Notes under the pieces: generated by a model | What the model was told of the DNA's origin: nothing | Seen by the model: only the letters and a program-made list of their open reading frames with translations | Databases searched by the model: none | Shown here: in pieces, positions 46,201 to 59,100 of the stretch | Layout: each line of letters begins with the position of its first letter | How positions within the stretch are numbered: position 1 is the first letter of the stretch | NCBI GenBank assembly: GCA_013398295.1 | Contig: VZSF01003599.1 | Location: forward strand, 2,272,206 to 2,336,205 | Source: Chionis minor | Lineage: Eukaryota > Chordata > Aves > Charadriiformes > Chionididae | Length of the DNA stretch: 64,000 bases | Direction: 5' to 3' | Translations under genes and position numbers: made by a program

Positions 46201-49200
46201 CAAGTGAGATATCAAAAAAAGTACTTAGAATTTTGTTAAGTTTTGAACCACTAAAGTATTTGCGGACTTGGGTGTTTGTAGGTGTGTAGACGTGCTTCCT
46301 CAGTGATGGATAGCTTGATGGGAGAAAGCTAATAGGACAAAGGCATTGCTACAGCAAAGGTAGTGTATAGCCTTAAGTTCTCCACCTTTCTTTGTCGATT
46401 AGAAGTGAAATAGAGTTAAGCATTGGGTGCTTGTGTACATCTGTCCTCCAGTCCCTGTTAACCCGTTTGCCCCAGAGCATATTTCTCAGTGCAGGCAGAC
46501 TGAGGAGTGGCTTCTGCTCCACCAGCTTTGCCCACCTGCCCGTCTAGCTGTGATCTTTGTAGTTCAAGAGGTGGATTTGTAATAACTTCTATTAAAGATC
46601 CTCTAATTTGAATTAATTAGATGTGTTCGGCACGTTCCTGCTTGGCTCTTCACTCAGCTGGTGGGTAACCTGTTAATAATAAAAAAGTTAAAATCATTTG
46701 GCCCTCTCATTATGTGCTTTTGGGTTTTCTATGGATGGAGAGACCTCGCTTCAACTTGCAGGGCAGCTGCCGTCAGCCTGAGTGCATGGTCTGGCGTTGA
46801 ACAATTTCGCTCTGTCAGGAAGCTGACAGCCATTGAGATGTGTCTGGGGTCTCCTGGCATTGATCACCATTTCACATCTATTGTCACTTGTAACTCCTTG
46901 TATCACAGCATTTTGTTTGACGCCTTTTATTTTTGAACGTATACTTTCTCACTTCGTGTATTAGAGAATCAAAACCACACTCTTTTTCAATGGGGCAACA
47001 AATGATAACATTTAGAATTCGTGTTTTCTTGGATTTAAGGCAATGTCTGTTATCTTTAATGAAGAAATTTTATTGGGAAATCCTATTTAATTAGACTTCT
47101 ACTTAATTAAATTGCATTTATCATCTATTCCTCCTCTCCTATTCCTACCCAGCAACTAATTACATGAAGCAAAGAAGTAAAAGACCTGTGGATTGAGGTT
47201 AGTAAAATGCTAACGCGTATTCTTTACTAGTTTTTCTTTTGCCTCATGATCTGAAAGCATGAAATAGAGCATTGCACTGATCTAACGTCCTTATTTTCAT
47301 CTCATAAATTAACTTGGCTATAACTTTATCAAAAAATTGTTTGAAATTCTCCTAAAAGCAGCTCTTAAAAGTTGAAAGCTCAGTGTTTGAATTTTTTTCA
47401 GTTGTGATTTGAATAGGAACATGTTCTGAATATTTAGTTGTGCTTTTAGACAGATCCTTTAAGCACCAAAAGTATAGTTCAGTTAAGTATTACCTATAAA
47501 AGGAAAGGCTTTATTGGAGCAGTTGATTGGAAACCAATACCTGCCTGCACACTAATTGGGTTTCAGTGTTTCTGGTGGCCAGCTGGTGTGGTATTGCTTT
47601 TGTTATTCTGGTTGAACCATCGGAAGATTCTTGAGAGTTCTTAATGCAAAGCATGTGTCTGATTTTTGCCTTAATTTTCCCTGTTCTGGATTACACAGGA
47701 GGTGGGTATAGGTGCAGAAATACCCTGCTGGATTTTGTGTAATCTTAAAGCAAGTGCTGACTGTTTATAACAAATCCACTTTTACCTTCCAGTGAACTTG
47801 AAACTTCCATGGTATTAATTTAATATCTTCAATCTGAGCGAAGATGATAATCTCTTGGCAACAATTAATCCTGAACATGTAGTATGACAAACATTATGAA
47901 ATGCTCTGCCAGCCCATTTTAAAAGCGATGGTGATAATCTGCCGTTTCTGGATCACTGCCGTACTCTCCTCAGGAGATGTGCTGTGACTTGTTTATTCTG
48001 ATAAGGACAAAATGGCTGCACATCTAGATGCATGCTGACAAACTCATTTTTCTCTTTATGCTGAGTATTAAACAGTTGATCTCTAAATAGAAAGTGTGAT
48101 GACTTCTTGATGATATTTGGCAGTGTTATAAATATAGCTGTCTGGGAAGGTAAGAGAAATTCCAGTATGCGAGACTGGAGAAGGGCAGATGCCGACTTGC
48201 CCAGACAATGTGGAGTGGCAGATACAATGTGTTACTTCAGTGGAACTTGTGTGATTTGAAGATCCAAGCTTTTCCTTGTCCTGCTTCTTGTAAAATGAAT
48301 TCTAAGGATGTATTCTTCCAGGGAGAAGTCCCATGTATGCTCATATTTCCTCTATTAAAAAGCAGCAGGATTTGAGGTTTCTTGTTGAAATGCAATGGGA
48401 AGATGTTTATCTGCAGTTTTATTTATTAGGATATGGTAGCCTTGGCGATTGGAGGACTGTCAGTTAAATTATGGCTCTTGCTTGTTATAACAGCTTTTTT
48501 CCCTCAGAAATGCCAAAGCTTGAAAAAAAACCCAGTCTTAACTCTGATCAAGAAACAGGTCAGAGGATTTGGCATCACAAGGAAGGAAACAAAAGTAATC
48601 TGTAATCTCTGCTCCTCCTTTCTGAAGCTGTAATAATCTCATTCATTTTCTAAGGAAAAGTGGTAAGGAAAAATTAATTTCGTAAGGACTGATGAAAAGA
48701 TGAGTATTTTTCCACCTCGATTTGAGTGTGAGAAGATATTGCAGCCTTAAGCTATTGAGACAATGAAAAGTACACTGTCCACAGGTCTTTGAGTGCCCTA
48801 GCTTATGCACAGCGAAGACTGTAAATCACCAACTGCAACCATTAAAAGATTTTATGAAAATCCTAAGATGCTGCCTTAAAAAAAAATCATGGCATAGGCG
48901 AAGCCCATGTTACAATGGCATTATTACAGTCCATTCTCATTAAGCTGTCTGCTGCAAGAGAAGTTAGCCATATGACCTTGACTCGCCTAGAAACCTCCTC
49001 CCAGTGAATACTCAACACAGAGTGAAAAAGCAACTACTCCAGAGGTGTATTTCTAGCAGGAAATCTCTTATTCCCTTGGATTCTTATGGTAAAATATGTG
49101 GGATTTAAGTGTGATGGTATAATAATGACAGACAGAGGAATAAAGCTTCTTTAGATGCCCCGATCTATTGTTTTATATTCCCAGAACAAAACATTTCATG

Positions 49201-49439
49201 TATTTGCATAATAAGAAGCCACCAGTTTACTCAGTTGAATCATGAATTGTGAAAGCCTTTGAGTTTGTAAGTTAATCGTTTTCTCAGAATTGCCATTGCA
49301 AAAGGAGAATAGACGATCATTATTCTTTTGTGCGGGTCCCTTATCTGTTTGGGTTCACGCTGTCCCTGTGAGTTGTGCTGCAATTTATCAGTGGGAAGAT
49401 ATTTCCAGCTCATTTGTGCTCTCTCCATCAGGGCCCTGA
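43269..49439. other. Intergenic region downstream of SFSWAP, proximal part
   Basis: No supported gene. Poly-T tracts lie near 44927-44950. An open frame of 193 codons (45275-45856) follows an acceptor-like sequence but has no recognisable domain and is not annotated as coding. Several AT-rich stretches around 46580-46625 and 47820-48130 have the compact look of conserved noncoding DNA, but this cannot be tested here. Confidence 0.7.
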
Positions 49440-49859
49440 ATGCAGTAATAGACCTTAATGGCCCTGACCAGCCTTGCATGGGACCTTCACCCACAGCCTC
49501 TGACTGGAGACTCCCTTCCAGCTCGGTGCCCTCGCTCCCCGCTGGGCTGGCCGTGGGTATGTCCGTCTCCAGGTCCATCCCAGCTGTGCCCGACTATGGA
49601 CCCTGTTGCCCTGGATCCTGACCAACGGGCTGAGCTCCCGGCTTGACTTCAGAGCTCTGTCACCACCAGCCTGTCTGGCAGTCTGGACTCTGGGCTGATC
49701 CCAGCTGCCCTGCTTGGACCTGCCCTGCTCCTTCCGGGCTGCCATCGGGCTGGTGAGGTCCCTGCGCTGCCACCTGCGTTATCGCGCTGAGCTCCCGGCT
49801 CCCATCCTCTCTGCTGCTTGGCTCTCACTGCTCAAGTCTAACTCACCAGCTGTTGTCGT
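49440..49859. repeat. GC-rich block of unclear nature, possible unclassified repeat
   Basis: An abrupt GC-rich segment rich in ctgcc, ctgg and gctcc words. A 15-nt unit (gctgagctcccggct) occurs at 49629 and again at 49786. It directly precedes a CR1 tail and is probably part of a repeat cluster, but I cannot assign a family. Open frames here are compositional. Confidence 0.4.
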
Positions 49860-50012
49860 TGTCCAGAGAAGTTGTGGAGCCTCCATCCCTGGAGATGGTC
49901 AAAACCTGACTGCACGCAGACCTGGGCACCCTGCTCCAGCTCCTCTTGCTTTGAGCCCAGGGCTTGGATGCAGTGGTCTCCAGAGGTCTCCACCTGTCTC
50001 AGCTATTCTGTG
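49860..50012 (+). mobile_element. CR1 LINE fragment, 3' end
   Basis: Sense CR1 tail with gttgtggagcctccatccct, ggagatggtcaaaacctgac and ggtctccagaggtctccacc, finishing in agctattctgtg. It is moderately diverged and strongly 5' truncated. Confidence 0.87.
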
Positions 50013-50165
50013 GTGACACTCCAAGACTGCCCATCTTAATCAGGGTGGAAACGACTGGTTTTGCGTCCACCCTACATACTCTAGGTGAAGCTGTCCCCTG
50101 GGTCTCTGGAATAACTTTACAGAGCCATGTTAAGTCCAAAGGTGAACACCCTCTGCCTTACCACG

Positions 50166-50877
50166 TGCTGTGGTTTGGGCTGGACTGGCCACTGAGATGA
50201 AGCGACAGATGCTCTTCCGCACCTCTCCAGAGGGAGAGAGAAGGAGACTTATGAGTTTAGAAGGAACTGAACTACTTTAATGAAATATTAATAATAAAAT
50301 AATAAAAAGGAAAGAATGAAATATATACCAAACTGGATCAAGCTCCCAGGATGATGATCATCTCAGCAGCAGCCATCGGTAAAGTCCCAGACCGGACTCA
50401 GTGACAGACGGGAATTTGATTCAGGAATGCACGGATTGGGTTGAAAGGCAGAAGGACAGAGAGAGTCCTCCCTGGAGGCCGGCCATCGAAGAAAAAGAGC
50501 TGACCCTTTGATCCCTCAGTGTTTATCCTGAGCGTGATGCAGATGGGATGGCATACACTGTTTGGTCAGTTTTGGGTCACCTGTCCTGTCTGCTCCTCCC
50601 CGCAGGTGGGACCCCTCCACGCTTTTCCGCTTCCCACCCTCCAGCGGGGCAAATACCCAAGTTGGCTGCCCTTGGCTGGGACAGCAGTAAGGATAAGCAG
50701 GAGCCTGTCTGCATCCCGTGCCTCGGCATCAGCTCTAAACACGGGGCTGATCACTCTGAGAGCGAGCGGTTTCTGCACAACGTGCTGGTAATTTCAGTAA
50801 TTAGAAGAGGCTTAGCTGCAAAGTAAAATTACTGAACAGAAAATTGGTTCTGTTTTACCTCAAACCAGGACACCACA
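50166..50877 (-). mobile_element. ERVL-like solo LTR (endogenous retrovirus remnant)
   Basis: The element is about 712 bp, bounded on the + strand by tgctgtggtttgggctgg and caaaccaggacaccaca. These are the inverted forms of the usual TG...CA ends of avian ERVL-type LTRs. Inside are the expected A/T-rich stretch (50268-50330) and the block tttggtcagttttgggtcac (50560-50579). No gag, pol or env sequence is attached, so it is a solo LTR formed by LTR-LTR recombination. I see no clear target-site duplication (ccacg versus atatg), so the exact ends are tentative. Family assignment is from remembered consensus features. Confidence 0.78.
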
Positions 50878-53800
50878 ATATGCAAGAGAAATTGTCTCAA
50901 AGACTGAAAAAAGCCAGCATACCCAAGTATCTTTTATTGAACTCCTTCCCCTTCACAAAAGATACATTTAACAGTATGATAATGTGCTGTGAATTCTGGG
51001 AAACCTCAGAGCTGAACGTTGGCAGCTTCAAGATCCAATTAAAAGAGTCCCTGAACCCACACGTCCCATTGCCAAAAACTTCCTGTGATTTAAACCTTCG
51101 TACATCACGTAACAATTTGTCTTCGGTTGCATCTTCAGTTAGTGCTTCTCGAATGGGTGTAAGCTTGTCTGATGTTTTTTAATCAGGAAATGGTAGAAAT
51201 TGACAGCCTCAAGCTGTCATTGTGCACAAAAACATTATGAGACTTGTATCTATTAATCCTGCAGAAGGAGCACGTTAAATTCCTGCTGTTCGTAATCTCC
51301 CGTTGGAACCAATATTGGCTAATGACTTTAATGGTATCACACTTGGCAAAAATTAAACACATCTTTCATCCTTTCCTAAAGCTATTTCCACTTTGAGGCA
51401 TTGTAGATAAGGAGACAAAGTGGACATAGAGTGATATTATATGTTGAATTTAAGAGAATACTGTAAAAATGAGTGAGCTGTGCTGGCAAATTTGATGGCA
51501 TTTGTCCAGTTTCTTAACTGGCAAAGAAACATTCGTTCAGTTCTGACAACCTAATGATTTTGATGACACTGTGATAGTTTTTTGAGCATGGGTACAATAA
51601 GCAGTGTTGAAAAGCCGTTGTTGTCATACTGTGACGGTGAAAATTTGCTGGATTTTAAGGCCAGTGCAACTTTGCCAATGAATGAAGTCTTATATCTTAG
51701 AGGCAGAAGCAATTCTGTGTTTCCTTCCCGGGATAATGACTACATGGAGCGGCGAATAACAGGCAGTGTGCAATCAGACTGCTTGCTTTACAGAAATGAT
51801 TGAGCTACTGGCCTTCAAAGTCATTGAACTTGCTTCCTCTTTTTGACAATCCTCCAAGTGCAAAGCAGAACTTTTAGGAAAGCTAGGAGAATGCTTTCTG
51901 TAATATCTAAGTTAGGTAGGCTGTTTTTGCAGAGGGCAAATGGGTTGAATGCCGTTTTCGGAGTAGGGGTTTGGTTTAATTGGCTGTATCTCTGTTTGAA
52001 GCAATAAGCAGTTTACTCTTCCTATAGATAAGTGGGTGACATCTCAGAGAGTCAGAAGTAGGAACAGCTATTGAGGGTGTGCATGGGTGAGAGACCTCTG
52101 CTCCACGGACTGCCTCGTGCTGAGGAAGGGGAGGGCTTAGATTCCCCAGCTGCTCAGTTTAGGGAGTCGCAGTCCTGCTGCATACGGCGTGCTGAAGTTT
52201 GCACCCTCAGAGGCTCTCTGGAATGTCACTGCAAGTTAGGGTTTGTGTCTTGCTGACTTTTCAGTATTACCTTGTGACAATGCAGAAGAGCACGAATGTG
52301 GTGGTCTTGCTCAAGCCACAAGCGAGCACAAGATACCAGCTATCCTATAAAGAAGGAGTAGTCTTTGCCCTTATGCTTTAAGAATTTGCAGGTACAGTAA
52401 ATACTACTGTAATACTACTGTAAATCCTTAAATAATGGTTGTGTTGCGGAAAATCTCCTTCCACCAGTGGCCTGTCCACATGGGAAGAGAGAATAGAATA
52501 TGTTCCAAATATCAATTAAAATAGCGTACAGAATTAAGAATGGATTCAAATGGGTGTTACAGATCACATGTGGAGACCTGTCCAGGTTCAGGCAAAGATG
52601 GCTTTGATCCCCTCAAACCAGGACAATCCCACAGCTGGCATCAGTTGGTAAGTCAGACCATAGATAAAAATGAATGAAGTAGGATGATGTCCAGTTTCAA
52701 CTACCGTTCAAGATTGTTCCACTGCTATGCTTTTTTTTTTTTTTAAATATTGTAAAAGCACGCTCAGTATCTAACGGTAGAAGGTGTAGTTCTGTATGTC
52801 GTTGTGTTTGGCTCAGACTTTCTGGTGTTCTTTCTCATTTTGAGGGTGAAGAAGGTGAGCAGTACTATGATTTAATGTGTTCACAGATTGGAGAACTGAG
52901 TTGTGAAAAACTGAATCGGAAGAAATGAACGACTTGGCTGAGACATCATCTAAACAATGACAGGTGATTAGCAACGGATTGAAATGTCAAACCAAGTCTT
53001 TAATTATGTACACTGTACATCTGAAACTAGTGGAAGGTGCAAGGGTGAAAGCCCACCTGGAGAACTATACTTCCATTGCCAGTGGTCTGTAGCTGTGGCT
53101 GAAGGTAATGGCACTTGGCTGCTATTTTTCATGCTTCAAAGTTGTCCCTTCCCATTTCACATTGCTGGAGATCTGGAAAACGTCTTGAGAAGTCTGAAAA
53201 TAATGACTAGTTTGGGCAGCCATCAATTAACTTGATTCTCGCAGGGAAATACTTTCTTGGCCCCTTAAAAGGCTGGTGGCCAAGTATCTCCCTGCAGTCT
53301 CTCTAATTTATTGTTCTTTTTGTGAGTAGATCTCTGCTGGATGAAAGCAGCTAGTCCCCAGGTGCTTATAAGCACTTTTTCCCTTATTGCACATGTTTCT
53401 CCTTGGCTGGTGACTCACGACCACTCATGAAGTGCCTCTTGAAAGTTCCTATCTCATGCCAAAAGTTACGGCCTTCTCTTAGGAAAGAAGTAAGCAAATG
53501 TGACCCTAAAGTAGTACCCTGTGCTGAATTTTTGTGTTTGTAATAATGGATACCTCAAAGCTCAGTTCTAACTCTGAACTTGACAGCCCATTCAAAACTC
53601 ATTTTTTCAAGGTCTCTCATCATCTTAACACTGTAACTTTCAAGACTAAAGTTTTACAGCTTTTAGCCCTTTGCTAGTAATGAGTTTTACACCTTAATAA
53701 AAGCGCCAGCAAAGTAGGATCTATCTGTAATTTCTTTAAAGTCACTGAAGAGTCACTGATTTCATTCAGGCATTGTCAGCAGCACAAAAGCAGCTTCTCA

Positions 53801-55349
53801 AGGGTCTTCTATAAATGAACTGTTACCTTAAGAAACAGCTTCCCATTACTTGTTCTTATATAGTTACTTTTTCTATCTGTATCACGTGGTTTGAGTTCAA
53901 CTAAAATCTTGTTCGCTCTGTTACAAAAACCTTCCCATACCGTTTATATTGCCTAGGCAGAAATTAGCAGTGGGGCGGTTTCACAGAACCTCCCCGAAAA
54001 CGCACGCTCTTTGCAGAATGGACTGCTTGTAAAAAGCCTTCCAAATCCTCCTGTTGTTCATACCACAGAGGCCAGGACTGTGAATGATCTGCCAGTAAAT
54101 AAAAATGACGTGTCAATCACGCTTGCTTTTCTCCACCTTCTTAGAGGGGTATTTCAGCATTCCGCACGTAGCTGAACTCTCTGAAAAGCATTCCAGATGA
54201 TCGCTCAGGGTGTCAAATTATGCTGCATTATGCAGATAGGTGGCTGTTTGCTGGTGTGCAGCTCTAATTCGAGTTACGTATGTGGGTTCATTAGGCACGG
54301 CTTCGGACGACGGCACGAAAAGAGGGAAGCATTCCATACTTAGCAGCCAAAGCAGTATGAAGATTGGGTTAACAAGTGCTGGTTGGGGCTGGGGCCGAAG
54401 GGACGCGGTGCGGTGCCGCGCCACTGGCAGGATGCGTTGCACGAGATCTCGCCTTCCGCTCGCTGCGCTACACAAGTACATCTGCTGGGTCACGCTGGCG
54501 CTGGACTCTTGCCTGGCTGATGGCACAGACGACTTCAGGACCGTGCCGACAAGCAGAAGATTCAGGAGATTTTAATTCTTTTAAGAGGGGAGGGAGAGGT
54601 AGGAGTTAAAATACTTAAGCCTGGTTCAAATGTGTGACTGTAACCACAGCTATCCGGAAACCTGTTTTTATGAAGAAAATGAAACGCTGTCATTGTGATA
54701 TAAAAATGTTGCTTTCAAAAAAGTCAGCGGCCTGTAAATGGAGAGAAAGTCGGCCCCATGAACAACAAATCAAATTGCACGTTTTTTATTCTGCCAACTG
54801 TTGATGTCATGAAATAACAAGGAAAAATGCAGTAAGCAATGCTGTGATGAAACCCTGAGTCATCACCAAATCTAACTTTTCTTTTAATTGGACTGTCTGG
54901 AGGATGAGCCTTTGCAGCATCTAGAAGTACCCATGAAAACTCAAAAGGGAGAAGAGGAATATATTAAAGTGGGTGATTTGTAGCGTGGTGCCGATCTGCC
55001 CTTTCTATTCTCCCTATCAAGAGAAATCACAACAGGCTAATTCCTGGCTGTAAAGTGTTCTTTGTTGTTTGTACATCTGAAGCTGATGGCATGCTGCACC
55101 GAGTGGGAGATGGGGGGAGGGGCTGGTGCTACTGGGGAAAATAATCACCTCATTCCCTTGGAGCAGCACTGGAAGTTGTTCTGTGAAAATGCTCACCCTC
55201 ACCAAAGGGAGGGGAAAAGCTCTCCGCTGCCACAGGAAGAGCGGAGGAATTTGCCTTTTCTACTTAATATTTTAAATCATGTTGCTTGGAGTCTTAGTAA
55301 CAAAATTCAGTGAGAAAGAGCTCTAAACTTCAGAATCTCCTGTGATCTT
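50878..55349. other. Intergenic region, middle part
   Basis: No supported gene. It holds a T/A tract at 52729-52747 and a short sequence at 52608-52622 that resembles one end of the LTR above but without any internal LTR sequence. Otherwise unremarkable mixed-composition DNA. Confidence 0.7.
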
Positions 55350-55640
55350 TATCGACCCGTGTTCGTAGCAGAAATGCAGGAGCTGTATGGGGGATCAGGG
55401 GTGCTCCCGCCTGCAGGTTCAAGGCAGCGGGTGCTGCCCCCGGACCAGGGAGTCCTGCAGGCGCTGCACCCCACGCAGCGAGGGGCACACAGCACTGCGT
55501 GTCCTGCAGCCCGCGTCCCGCAGCCCCCGCCGTGGCAGAGGAACCGTTAAGCTGCGGGAAGGCGGCGTGTCCTTGCAGGAGCGCTGCTCCCGGCTGGAAG
55601 GTGTTTGTGTTTTAGGGCCGTAGGCAACAGGCATGCGCTA
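55350..55640. other. CpG-richer GC patch
   Basis: A locally GC-rich segment with frequent CpG and repeated gcag and ctgcag words (for example 55430-55545). It is short for a promoter island and has no supported exon. It may be regulatory or simply compositional. Confidence 0.4.
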
Positions 55641-55899
55641 ATTACAAGTGGAAGCACGCAGAAGGGATGTTTGGGGCTGTTCCGTCACTCCTGTGTTGGC
55701 TGCTACAAAATTCAGAAGTATTTCAGCTTTTGACTTAAAGCGAAACAAATGAACAGCAGTAACAAAGCAATCCTTCCCCAACCGAAATCCAGCCTGAGCC
55801 CCGGCAGCGTGCGCCTCCGCTGTCCCCAGGCGCCGCGGGTCAGAGACACCTGCAGGAAGGGCCTTTAAGAGTCTGTGTCGTAGCTTCAGTTTTAATTTG

Positions 55900-56160
55900 C
55901 ATTCATTACAATTTTTGTCTGTGCGCAGTTCAGCCTAGCATTGTGCACGTTATTAGCCGCTGGCTTTAATTGTCAGTATTTGTACCAAAATGTTGCTATT
56001 TGACTAATTAAAGTCTGGCCAAGTGTACAACATCAGGCCTTGGGCTCTTCTGCTAATTGTGCTGAGCTTTCTACCTGTTAATTTATTGGGACAAATATTA
56101 TCAAAAGGCTTTGGTAATTAACAACTATTCATGAATTGTGCCTATCACCTGTCACCATCC
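55900..56160. promoter_or_regulatory. Candidate conserved noncoding (enhancer-like) segment
   Basis: An AT-rich segment with a high density of homeodomain-type TAATTA/ATTAAT cores (tgactaattaaagtc, gttaatttattggg, ggtaattaacaac, ttcatgaatt) and few low-complexity runs. This is a look typical of deeply conserved enhancers. It is an inference from composition only. Confidence 0.3.
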
Positions 56161-59100
56161 TCTCAGACGGCGTGTTTCTGGAGCGGGAGGCTGAAGCATC
56201 ATCCCCCGTAACAGCACGTTAATGTGCCAAGCAGGGCGTCTGAAAGAGGGAAAAATTAAGCTGGAAATTTTGACTCTCTAGAATGAAGGCAGAAGAGTGG
56301 TGTGGCCAGAGCACCAGGCTGGCACTTGGTGGGGACGTGTTAAGATCGCAGCTCTCCAACTGTCTCCGTACGTGATCTTACATAGATCGCTTCAGTTCTG
56401 CGTGAGAAAAATCGAGGTGATTTTAGTTTTTTGCTTTGTTCAGTGGCGCGTAACCCTGGGCTTAAGGGCAGTGTGTTGTTTCTTGGACCTTGGAGCATAG
56501 CTCAGAGGTGACAAGAAAGAAAAGTGCAACACTGAGCCCAAGGGGGAGAACGAAGTATGATGCTGCAGTTGTAATGCATGGTTGAAGGCTGCTGCTCTCG
56601 ACGATGAGCCCGCATGTGCGTTGTATTGTGCAAAGAGGCTAAAATCTGCTGGAGACAGCACTGTAATTCAGTAATCTTGTACGGAGATACCGGCACCCCT
56701 GTTCTGCCAGCACGATGTTCTGTGCAAGCAGGCGTTCGGTAAGAAATGCACTTCCAGTAGCGTAGAGATGGACTGAGATTTCCTTGTGCTAGAGACGCTG
56801 TATGAGACTATTCTCCTTTTTAAACTGCATTTTCCCCCTTTTCTAGAGCTTAGAGCTCGATTTTTCACCTGCGTCATGGCATTAAAATTGGGCTTGGAGT
56901 TAATTTTAAATAGTTTAAATTCTTGACTGCTAGAACCTTAACAGTAAACGCATATAATCCATCATAATTTTCTTTGGGTTTACAACATAAATATCTTCAC
57001 ATAGGTAAGGCAATAGTTTGTACTTTGGTTTAAGAAAACAAGCTTGGCGATGATATATGAAGAAACTTTTCTCGCCTGGTTCCTTCTGACGTGTGTACTT
57101 TTTCTTCTTTCCAGCAGCAGGAGCACTGAAGACTTCCTTGACTGATGGGTTCGTTCAGGACATCTCGGAGGTAGGTAGGGAAGATAACTATTGACTTAGA
57201 TGATGGTGGTTGATGCGAACCAAAAAGATGAATGCATAGCTAAAAATGACATCTCAGATCTTGAAGCATGGAGTTTTCTGGGCTGTAAATAGTCTCTATT
57301 TAATACAAAAAAGTGAAGCTGAACCTTAGTAATAATTCTTTCTTCAGCCGCAATCAGTCTGTGCTGGGATATTTTTATAATCCGAGCTATTGATCTTCTG
57401 AAGAGTTGTTGTGTTTGAAATAATTATTTCAAAGAAAGATTGAAGAAAAAGCACGATCGTCTTTGCACAAGAGGTTTTCTTCATCACTTAAATATATTCA
57501 TTGTAGAAATATCTCCCTCAAAATAGGTGAAGCTCCTTCCCAGCATCCAGGGCTGCTTTTTTTCCTGCTCCATCTGCCAGAAGTTTTGCAGCTGGCACAA
57601 TTCATTAATTCTGTTCAATCTGTGTTCTCTTAAACCAGCAATGAATTTGATAATCAGCGTGCTGGGTTTCGAACATATGGTTTTCTTTCTACTCTGAGCT
57701 ACTCATTGAGTATTACCATGCAACACAACAGCATTTTCCAGTGCTTTCTCTGGAGAGGCAGAGTGGAAACAGCAGCGTATGGATAGTCTGATGGGATCTC
57801 CATCTTCTTGGGAAGAAGCTGGTTGGCGGAGGTGGTGGAGCTCATTGGAATCTGGAGCTGTGTTTAGCTGTTATTACTGACAATCAGTACAAAATCTCTG
57901 CTGGTCCTCCAAGCTGTAAGTCCACCAAGTAAGTCAGGGTGAGCAACGATGGTTTGATTTGCAGATTCTTGAGTCGCAAGGAGCCCGTTAGCATCCAAAA
58001 AGCCAGTCTTGGGAGGTACTGACCCTGAGCAGTGGTACAAGGAGAGGGTGCTATGCCTGAGACACTTGTAGAGCCCTGAATTTGAGTGACCCAGCTCTGT
58101 TCTCGATCAAGTAGCCCTCAGAAGGGACCAGTCCTATCACCTTCCTGAAGGGAAAATCCTACATTTGCCAAGACAGCCTGGGACATCAGAGCAGACTGCA
58201 AAAGAGATTGAGAGAAGGGAAGAATTCGTAACAGGACAGCTGGGAGCCCAGGGAACATGGACTGGGGTACAGGGATGAGGAATTGGATACAGGAGCAGTG
58301 GCAGTGGACAAAAATAGGGAAAACTGGCGCATCCAAGGAGAGAAAAGTGCAAGCCAGGGAGAAGCCTGTGTAAACTTGCATAGATGCAACCGTGGATAGA
58401 TACAAACAGGGAAACGCAGGCATTCATGACCATCTCCCTAACACATTATGCCATTGTTACAACCTTCAAAAACATACTGCTTACCTCTCCTTATTCTTCT
58501 GAAAATTATTGTTTCATGATAAAGCCCCAGTCCTGCAAAAGCTCCTGATACATAATTCATGTAAGTACAGGATTCTGTGCTGGGTTTGTTTTTTTTTTTT
58601 TTTTCCTTGCAGATCTTCCCGGAGTACTCCAGGGAGATCCATTTATCAGGTGCAAAGCCAAGCTCCGTTCTTCCCTCTCCTCCTCAACAAAAAGCTGTCA
58701 CTAGGTGCCAGTGTTCAGAGCAGCATTACAGTCTGAACGTGTACGGGACCCCATTGTACTGCCATATTCCTGTCAGCTTTCCCATGAATGACAAATTGCT
58801 GCTGCCTTCATCTCTACACATGTATAATATTAAGAGCCTATTTGTTGACCCTCGCGTTTTCTTTAAATGCGTCTCGGTCGAATTGAAGCGATGCGCGCAA
58901 TTTTTCCAGGAGAAATAACGGACGAGTGACTTAATGGAGAAATCCACCCACTCCTTTGACTATTCTGTACAAATATTTCTATAGCTGCTGGTGAATTCAC
59001 GTACGCTAATGAATTGAGAGCAGGATGGGAGCCTGATCCTGAAATCACATCTCGGTGATCCTTGCCTTACACGGAAAGCTGACAGGATGCCTTATCCACA

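Noticed and set aside
52608..52622. Possible second ERVL-like LTR end (cctcaaaccaggaca-like)
   Set aside because: Only about 15 nt resemble the end of the LTR at 50877 and no internal LTR blocks lie next to it; chance or a conserved short word.
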